From NCBI RefSeq assembly GCF_002980495.1, contig NZ_PVBR01000031.1, positions 1 through 48,416 on the forward strand: 48,416 bases of DNA, written 5' to 3'. The stretch's first letter is position 1, and every line of letters starts with the position of its first letter. A program made the translations under genes and the position numbers. Source of the DNA: Phyllobacterium phragmitis (GTDB lineage: Bacteria; Pseudomonadota; Alphaproteobacteria; Rhizobiales; Rhizobiaceae). This document shows, piece after piece, positions 46,701-48,416 of this stretch. The notes under the pieces are model-generated. The model had not been told where the DNA came from. It saw nothing but the letters and a program-made list of their open reading frames with translations, and made no database searches.

Positions 46701-48026
46701 GATCGTCGCCTTGGCGTTGGTCCCGCTGAGGACGATCGTCCCATCCGACGCGCTTTCGATCGCATGAAACCGGATGCCGTCCGAGGTCCCGTAACCCGAA
46801 ACGAAATTGGCGGTGGTAAAGCGCAGTTCCCGCGTCCCGGCCTCCTGCTGAGGTGCCTGATCCGCGAGGCTGGCCTCGACCAGGGAGCCGTCCGAAGCGA
46901 CGCCGATGATCTTGTAGGGAAACGCGGAACCGGCACCCGGCTCTCCTGCCGGGATCCGCTTGACGATGACATCCGTCAGCACAGCGCCGGATTGGACGTC
47001 GCCGGCGAAAATCTTTGGGTTAACGTCCAGCACCAGCATGGTCTCGCCATCGTCCGCCCGGACGACCATGCGGATCATGCCGAGGGAATCCAGGACCAGC
47101 ATCACCGTGCCGTCAAAATCGGAGGCCTGGATGGTGTAGCCGGCGTCACTGAAATAGGCGTTGGCGGTGACGTCGAGCAGCAGCGCCGTCTCGACGTTGG
47201 CGGCGGCGAGATCGGTGTCGTCGGCCAGGAAACGGAGTTGCCGGCCCGCCTCGACGAAGGTGACGCCGCCCTCGACCCGTTGAAGTTGCGAGACCTCGCC
47301 AAAGCCGGAGATGGCCTTCCATTCCGTGCCGTTGGAATAGAGCAGCCGCCCGTTGGACACTGCGATTTTCACGCCCGAGGCGTCGCCTCCGAACGGCACG
47401 GTTCCATCGCGCACGTCCGAGATCCGGTTCAGCCGGTCGAGGTCGACCGGCTTGCTCTCGATCTCGGCCATCGGGCCGGTGCCCCTGGACCCGGTCGCTC
47501 CGCGAAGAACCAGAGTGGGGGCGCCGGAAGCATCTGCGCCCAAGAATATCTCCAGCGCCTGCGTTTTGTCGAAATTAACGCTGCTCGGGTCGAAGACCTT
47601 CTCCGCGCTGCGGGTCAGGGTACCGAGGCCGTTCTCGTATTTGAAGGTGTGGACGTAACCCTGTGCGTCCACCATCACCATCTTGCCGTCGATCTCGCTG
47701 ATCGCGACGAACTTGCCGGCCCCATGCGCGATATAGGCGGACAAGGCCCGGGTGGCCTCGATCGAGACGGACAGATTGTTCGGATCGTGCGCAGTCACCG
47801 TCACTTCGCCATTCTGGCTCAGTGCCCAGACCAGAACGGAATCTCCGCCGTCCAGGATCTGCACGTCGCGTATCGGGCTGCTGCTCGCCAAGACAGGTAC
47901 GTTGAGGCTACGCGTGCTCCCGTCCGCCGCCGTCACGGTAATCTGGTAGGAGGTCGCCGGGTTGCCCTCGGCTACAACGACGATTTCGTATTCAACCTGG
48001 CCAATGACAAGCGTCTTCGTGATCAT
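31755..48026 (-). CDS. Giant RTX protein B (about 5423 residues), paralogue of A
   Basis: This aligns with giant protein A over nearly its whole length, with the same order of regions; identity looks to be around 55-60% in the stretches I compared. There is a beta-rich N-terminus to about residue 870, a helical and mixed middle, and a hydrophobic pore-like segment at about 2590-2800 (GGAVATAAAAAFGIAGAVVA, then REGFRAFIGLGVSSKTKAR). RTX repeats run from about 3156, and the C-terminus reads LASEQWKLAAA. The ATG at 48026 is chosen because the frame upstream to 48095 would translate across the operator and carries cysteines, which are otherwise nearly absent (one seen, in EVLCLTRF). The ribosome site is weak (GGGGG). 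A complete operator lies 36 bases upstream, so this gene should be under GntR control. Its adjacent exporter gene is truncated, so secretion would depend on the intact set at 6439-12320. Confidence 0.9.
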   Translation of the reverse strand: MITKTLVIGQVEYEIVVVAEGNPATSYQITVTAADGSTRSLNVPVLASSSPIRDVQILDGGDSVLVWALSQNGEVTVTAHDPNNLSVSIEATRALSAYIAHGAGKFVAISEIDGKMVMVDAQGYVHTFKYENGLGTLTRSAEKVFDPSSVNFDKTQALEIFLGADASGAPTLVLRGATGSRGTGPMAEIESKPVDLDRLNRISDVRDGTVPFGGDASGVKIAVSNGRLLYSNGTEWKAISGFGEVSQLQRVEGGVTFVEAGRQLRFLADDTDLAAANVETALLLDVTANAYFSDAGYTIQASDFDGTVMLVLDSLGMIRMVVRADDGETMLVLDVNPKIFAGDVQSGAVLTDVIVKRIPAGEPGAGSAFPYKIIGVASDGSLVEASLADQAPQQEAGTRELRFTTANFVSGYGTSDGIRFHAIESASDGTIVLSGTNAKATIGSRDFVAAYDTGTGVLSDVTRALQGGSIGMPLQIAQGDIRIPNSGEMFTVIDGEVHYFNALTGAFEGTGLRLDDLKIGADGKLYGLYGRSVVVPLDELGRTYLELGRSNSLADITVRGYSFEAPLRDFAVDGNGNVVALFEDGSSVRVEAKSTPNNYFFSKLPEAELGLASGTFPPDYIYNDTQDVIVPFFGESDLFTNGQTPLELGEEYLHTADKALQAADGARLVLTDMGQVWFGTTTQIGDADDGQTTYTWTRWNLPASIDPQSVELFVDGNGEPIIQARRAQGGEVVYVRGNAQGLVRELAFPTSTGLPGNGGATGGIVPMSRIVVDKNGVYYGLSEAGNLYKSEADGNGRLTWANIQPPDMTITDLDLDPAGAILVAAKDGFAYEVDDAAAQTWKQVDRTAHAATTDNLFKRSTADSKAFNFDANILRSDISTAVKRQILAEAEQSAEVVIAGLKERAYRTIPEALATKIFYPGGRRIWNWGANFASWLSHPVTGTKNFGAAVIERLQKIYANVFSRGNVADAASDLALAKFWHAKELQRNRDFIASRREIPAGTLATLRGVTVTSGGQQQSLFDLMSTDMDETLYRLEQALGSNRDDWGKSATYKSMNHWWTGKIETNLIDVLIDARKKIVGEGVADDVLTHLDAMKAKGIFIAASDVYGSYSLFAGQLLEQQQVLNKMLTGLQNIAEDATIADKDAAAKAAAESARRLYDASPVTLFGKTGHSDYTNAAMGMKAFSHIRNNLQVEHHRVATVGTFDGKLTENRTEKLISMFEGMDTGGYIKLDSNWKNTFRPAFRAMRLFEAGYTGATIYAGLRKTTDYNIKIVKTANGLKLSIGSEVDWAGILKARPWAGEAGTFNFDVDFDFAVGLEAGKSWDSIATFTFENGEKDKLRRVLEGLFENKLSNTELLALADTGEASRSSTTKAKLNASIGNTLLHGQNQGDLGAPNEFISSDNIDGPVYDKQVFYYQNMIYGANPEYTWDLVNYTGTTGYSSSADNSGQYALSTKSKVEYFKSHGWDTSLIFYQRLRVQGRQYGADGDEIQRLGMPIEPVLGSLSLNGTTYDKSGDPGLYNYALVSNNGYKMSYTPVVDAQTGTRRDVLRDVSYSVTFARDGNVFNIERIKTLLNSLPKAQAEKLRGDLVNMVSFTTEANRNQVAERLHQIVLRKPELSAQVQLLLGIAKFTRAEEKTLFERELRRIVDQSPELTDIVAQIVDENLNSDRWRPDNGATISISMGLGQDQIDRLNNPTAAEASIPLQNRIAMMVNQSSDVQLREISASETLSISETVTAGLIAEYKGNASVSTGTTLATLSFTEDAKGLRYNAAKSSGILLDSTRLAFTRAADDLTRFNALAGQDAMSRFASGHPTTLTALQTERDAIRKQIVLLDMEKNGTLQGYADAIYRLFDLTQADGSISDEEKARRIVVIEAFSKEGTESAVSRERLDQFIADIGLDAAGDDAKSLREVVGNYNDSLANARLDDLYPNGYPVNAVIILDADNLAGQIYVVGGEVYYIKQTPANNGDLTYTKLPADLVRKVVADQGQELLAAMHGYETGLVTLSDRKLFSAADIARLEAGDAAAPARATERQLAIANDLNRQLEIVSIAERYATSGMAPTPAEKFILMEFFGTDETGQNVDRDELRAVIKSPDALANFKQQVEELRAAALDVNDLDGKKPFEVIKQFEAADLARQKLGSDFTMTMQAVAMDLGKGYTITSNRQKHAQGNFFSTSNGQAAAMNRANIALAVSGSPTSLTDALTTASLIETLRTNGLASSGEIQRLEAFREKMMDMASSAVLTDVVDMGLTGLGVHVLDSVPPGGNFAIEIRGGYGSISIGTRVDANGKREFYLFDPLVNEIVISGDAVDAVLRGEGTAVQKNKLSYAISDTLAKYLDMRSGRVDEAGNPIKLSAHYGIDPAHLQTYAYDLATLRGADETGDLFEFLNGEKQPAAGEPKLSGQDIHKGFVLDRDRFTDDQKVTIDGEEIRLKTLYDMGAMLHGERINSTTDLSSEAAKRNLVFDPDVLASYLKRTADTMRNPNAGMSALSNFLGTAAPVPSSPLNGSATTKTAQEAKAVMRALRSRIGEVGTYAVLKYDPNTANYITALNMLNSIEFNVSASGGMGNVWDRLADPLSGDVKVTTPGSVVGRWGNYLDGVVGRVGLLQGFIGIGAFVRRKNVEGELSKEEKTMGRIAGVGLGLDLGSGKLELGMASAGRSILKSSYATSTKVGWLTRRVGNAMKSGASTLAFVSVGFDAYSAAASFKEVRNNDLDADTARFLRVNGGLSILSGALNVAMGISLAVGGAVATAAAAAFGIAGAVVAVSTMIYNAVKSVKQLKETYGVTLTRAEKAREGFRAFIGLGVSSKTKARLQREAERNLATKNFNLGLEVDAIRVFAEDELYALNNPLETAARVSHVVMSYGDKNNDQFEAYHKVRYRIYYSLKNPETGKWEHNKISQSEVMSVTNKVMIDLIEEEKKRIASIYGEENVVFAHYNEAHNFHESWSSRFIGDDSKFQYLTERKQTSDAPNTNGKNWDAFSYSNFSDSKVKGLYGAGGDLIQEYDIKSRLEIYSTANYAIIARKDYNVETDYVLWQLGGAADGQVDIMYGRADEANWFNIYDGQQRAYGGANDDRFVLQLQDADRGKTVSKTLVGNGGSDMLVLVEGDGKMASGERSIVYLISDEGDPTGNLLSTTPFGQFRAESIENFSGLEGTTDEVWGSEVDNVINGLGGNDELHGGAGADTIFLYQGDLGDGGTGGDVYVIQPAKDADSNPTSGRIVITEESTIEEVNAISLDYRLENVSAAVLVPVFAADGVTVLGYDVEIGLQNGNGQVTTLVLKDLFDAEGLYKDKNFVLQTKDGFALIPQFARDLVGDGATGTASGADLLTLHAQAFDGRFAVRYSVEADMSVELQANDYYYSAKVLDGAYVTLHAETGLVEVREETLLALNGGVAPGRILRSYTLPDRFILLTEGTDYRDDLRGTAGGDILNGKAGNDKLSGGDGQDVYAVTFNLEEDPDTGLHDETYHITSAGEVVILNETPGHEVEDENGDLVTQYDTDVIATNLRNDDMGLRRDEANPDDVLIYYAPDEASTRVIRLKNFMLGEEHRHIAVQDVDGTIWSIELDASGEPVFGFGIGEGTDPLEGEAGSDDTALNGRDDITAAERSVYIEGLGGDDLLRVGSYFDEVGNALGGDILNGGAGNDRLVGGAAASQLFGDEGDDVLISFDADDLLATGFGNDIVDLSRTKGGTKIIDTASARDGAGVTTELNRVILPFDIAADGVGFIRYESSLVIYAMFDLDGTGEREMLLVLSDYFTDGAKRAVQLEYHANLTGVPDDGVLDSAGATSVMTADALWRKAVHAGATSSDDVLFLTPEMLTTVSSTVKSFSAGEGHDIVVDDFTAQGAGVVHEIHGDGGTDQIFGRDGNDVIYGGDGDDILLGEEGDDILRGGAGDDYLEDMIGRNELYGEAGNDVLEGAGKLNGGAGSDTILGSDGNDELIAGNDAQGDVNYLQGYGGNDKLTGGAGRDFMNGGEGKDSVNGLAGDDVIYASPGKDILMGSAGHDVLSFEYVDEAVTGNFETRQFSGQWFSIDSVGRAKISSFEEAIGSDVDDDLTAGGETLILSGAGGSDHLIGTEGNDQLHAYYADAGGDGYESNWLEGKGGDDVLTGSSGDDMLDAGTGNDTIRLLGGVDWVLTGAGADVVDLRAASGLKVITTTAEEGEIDRLLLGFNPMFPSVLVERADGDMVISAYAEGAADPYLMLVLAGYFEDVAHERIALEFWDPAAGEDTPPLLVPTEILLAKVEGRLFATDGDDDLVLTNSDFIVLQNPDGGLHASFDAGDGDDTILYQPGEAPEQRTLVRREIDGGRGADAITSGAGVTHVFGGVGDDVILSTDAGTGVFGEDGNDVIGGEGLLDGGAGNDTLTGGAGSGTLIGGRGDDVLDGGAGDDTLDGGEGHDIVRGGDGDDLIHASSGLDVVDGGAGEDTLSFERADEGILFDMPGGVLDIESERRYGPMDFTSITGIERVIGSAHDDEIVGHEGLHHLEGGAGDDTLLGTDAADMLDGGTGDDLLIATGGGDTLIGGEGEDTLTFERMEEGAIFDLKTGLLPYGVSLVAIDGVEVLCLTRFADTVYGGTGFERIEAGAGNDILHGSIAGGTILDGDDGDDVFLAGAGGDIFIGAAGQDRVDFGTYSGGVSANFATQIFAALDEVVDGALGLQGVSGIEMVLGSAAGDTIVAGAGVTRIEGLGGNDVLSGSDADETILGDDGDDYVYVSAGTDTLYGNAGDNDVLSFERLDGGVNFEFEASQTFLTSATGSYALADVGSFEIAIGTDYADILSTGTQWSRTLRGGAGDDTLTSGTTKVDYLYGEDGDDTFVIIGREDVIDGGDGFDTVRLAFTPSGEFSFYEMTNWTSIEAVEGSDGDEYLNGSGAYASEVSSVHTIHGRGGNDRLKGTTSSDYLDGGSGNDHLYLRSSAGEDGVVDTVIGGSGYDILYVSTTYNTSLDVDFSQGGAVVWNSLGDKVIVQGIEEVWGEALRNDRIIADDHMVVLRGNEGDDYLKGNARDNLLIGDTNYASSSFSSDDEIWGEGGNDRIQGGHGQDELHGGDGDDLIYGQIDNDVLYGDAGRDQLWGDEGDDTLFGGAGEDVLRGGTGTDALYGEAGNDVLFVSKGRDVISGGDGFDILSFAEIGKGYVTTAAGTFNGAVFNGERPDESIMTDYEIASISGVEGLIGSAYSDKLVLGAAYEWVNAGAGDDYIYAEGSVKPIVVAGGAGKDIIAIGKNGDKAGGSDIYFGDGIIDITEVQKGNSVRSLRYGDMSQDKADIFYSWGRDEFLVGGGGDDVYNVTGASSSTGKDFGHVHILDAGGNDALNLATNKDTTNTAGAWNRVWFDREGEDLLILYNRESHDAGQTKVTVEGWFSAGSGDFKLEKITVDEINYIDAAGVDALVSAMQWYDPFEWNKAAGHNLTVTALASEQWKLAAA
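32170..38555 (-). repeat. RTX nonapeptide tract of giant protein B
   Basis: GGxGxDxLx repeats begin near 38555 (NVINGLGGNDELHGGAGAD) and run to VGGGGDDVYNVTG near 32170. They are interrupted by the same kinds of spacer modules as in protein A, for example around DVLSFEYVDEAVTGNF and DTLSFERADEGILFDMPGG. The order of modules appears the same in both proteins. Confidence 0.93.
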
Positions 48027-48061
48027 GCTGGGGCCCCCGGGCAGCAAAGCCGAACTCCATA

Positions 48062-48073
48062 CCTGTATACAGG
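48062..48073. promoter_or_regulatory. GntR operator before giant RTX gene B
   Basis: CCTGTATACAGG, a perfect 12-bp palindrome identical to the one between aapQ and the regulator gene, 36 bases before the chosen start. Upstream on the minus strand is GTTACCGAAAAACAGATGTT, in the position of the promoter elements seen at the other sites, though the -10 is poor. Confidence 0.75.
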
Positions 48074-48246
48074 AACATCTGTTTTTCGGTAACACCTAAT
48101 CGAAGGATGCGCCCACCCAGAGGCTGTCCGCGCCGCGTAATGCCTTTGCTTCCCAGCGGTGAAGGAAAGGGCGAGCGCGAACGCGCCCGGAAGAAGGTGA
48201 CGGAAAGGCAAAGCAGGACTCCTTGGATGCAATTGTTCGGGAACTG
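48074..48246. other. Intergenic stretch without recognised gene
   Basis: Between the operator and the ialB fragment I see no supported gene. The minus-strand frame that continues out of the ialB fragment crosses this stretch to a stop at 48023, but its composition (arginine- and serine-rich) is not protein-like. The upstream promoter of giant gene B may extend into the first 40 bases. Confidence 0.5.
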
Positions 48247-48416
48247 CGTCGAAGCTGACATTGACCAGGCAGCCGCCCGGCAAGCAGGTTCTGAACCGGA
48301 CAGGCTGCATCGCCGGCTTGTCGTCGATCTCAAAGGTCACGCCGGCATCGAGCGCGAGGCCGAAGGGCATGATGAGCGTGCCGGTGACGGTGTTGCCGGC
48401 AGGTGCGCTCATTTCA
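48247..48416 (-). pseudogene. Inverted, 3'-truncated ialB fragment (right arm of inverted repeat)
   Basis: The reverse complement reads MSAPAGNTVTGTLIMPFGLA through PVRFRTCLPGGCLV and VNVSFDA, nearly identical to the left-edge ialB. The match ends exactly at 48247, after which the frame runs into unrelated sequence, losing the last 46 or so residues. The 5' part lies outside the window, so a promoter and N-terminus may exist there. Five mismatches in 169 bases make it far closer to its partner than any other duplicated gene pair here. Confidence 0.85.

Noticed and set aside
48027-48095. 23-codon N-terminal extension of giant protein B
   Set aside because: It would place the operator inside the coding region and has no counterpart in protein A.

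Overview
The window looks like an accessory (genomic-island-like) segment of a high-GC alphaproteobacterium, most likely Rhodobacterales or a relative. The grounds are IalB-family fragments, a general L-amino-acid ABC transporter of the Aap type, the GC-rich codon use, and a fragment of a conjugative VirB10/TrbI protein. I cannot name a species from the sequence alone.

Layout, left to right: the 3' end of an ialB-like gene (+ strand), then a VirB10/TrbI remnant. Next, on the minus strand, is an amino-acid ABC uptake cluster in the order aapQ, aapM, aapJ, phosphatase, aapP (5705 down to 750). It has an unusual gene order, a dual-specificity-type phosphatase embedded in it, and a divergent GntR-family regulator at 5817-6425. 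Then come three coupled type I secretion genes (12320 down to 6439: ABC, HlyD, ABC) in the same order as the rtxB-D-E genes of MARTX loci. They are followed by a giant RTX gene of about 5450 codons (28888 down to 12536). Right of that lies a second, partly decayed copy of the module: a truncated phosphatase, an intact second aapJ, an 18-codon aapM scrap, a truncated secretion ABC gene and a second giant RTX gene of about 5423 codons (48026 down to 31755). The right edge carries an ialB fragment inverted relative to the left one and about 97% identical to it over 169 bp.

A palindrome with core TGTATACA, the kind of site bound by FadR/FCD-type GntR proteins, occurs at five places. These are between gntR and aapQ, before aapJ, before the first secretion ABC gene, before the second aapJ, and before the second giant RTX gene. 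The simplest reading is one local regulon in which a GntR regulator couples amino-acid uptake to expression and export of giant RTX proteins of possible pore-forming type. The two giant proteins share a beta-rich N-terminus, long helical regions, a hydrophobic segment resembling TcdA/TcdB-type pore regions, and over 2000 residues of RTX repeats with a C-terminal type I secretion end. No RtxC-like acyltransferase, TolC-like protein, tRNA, CRISPR array or transposase was seen.

In the direction of transcription the module reads RTX, ABC, HlyD, ABC, (gntR), aapQ, aapM, aapJ, phosphatase, aapP. The right-hand copy has lost everything from the middle of the first ABC gene to the last codons of aapM in one deletion whose scar can be read.
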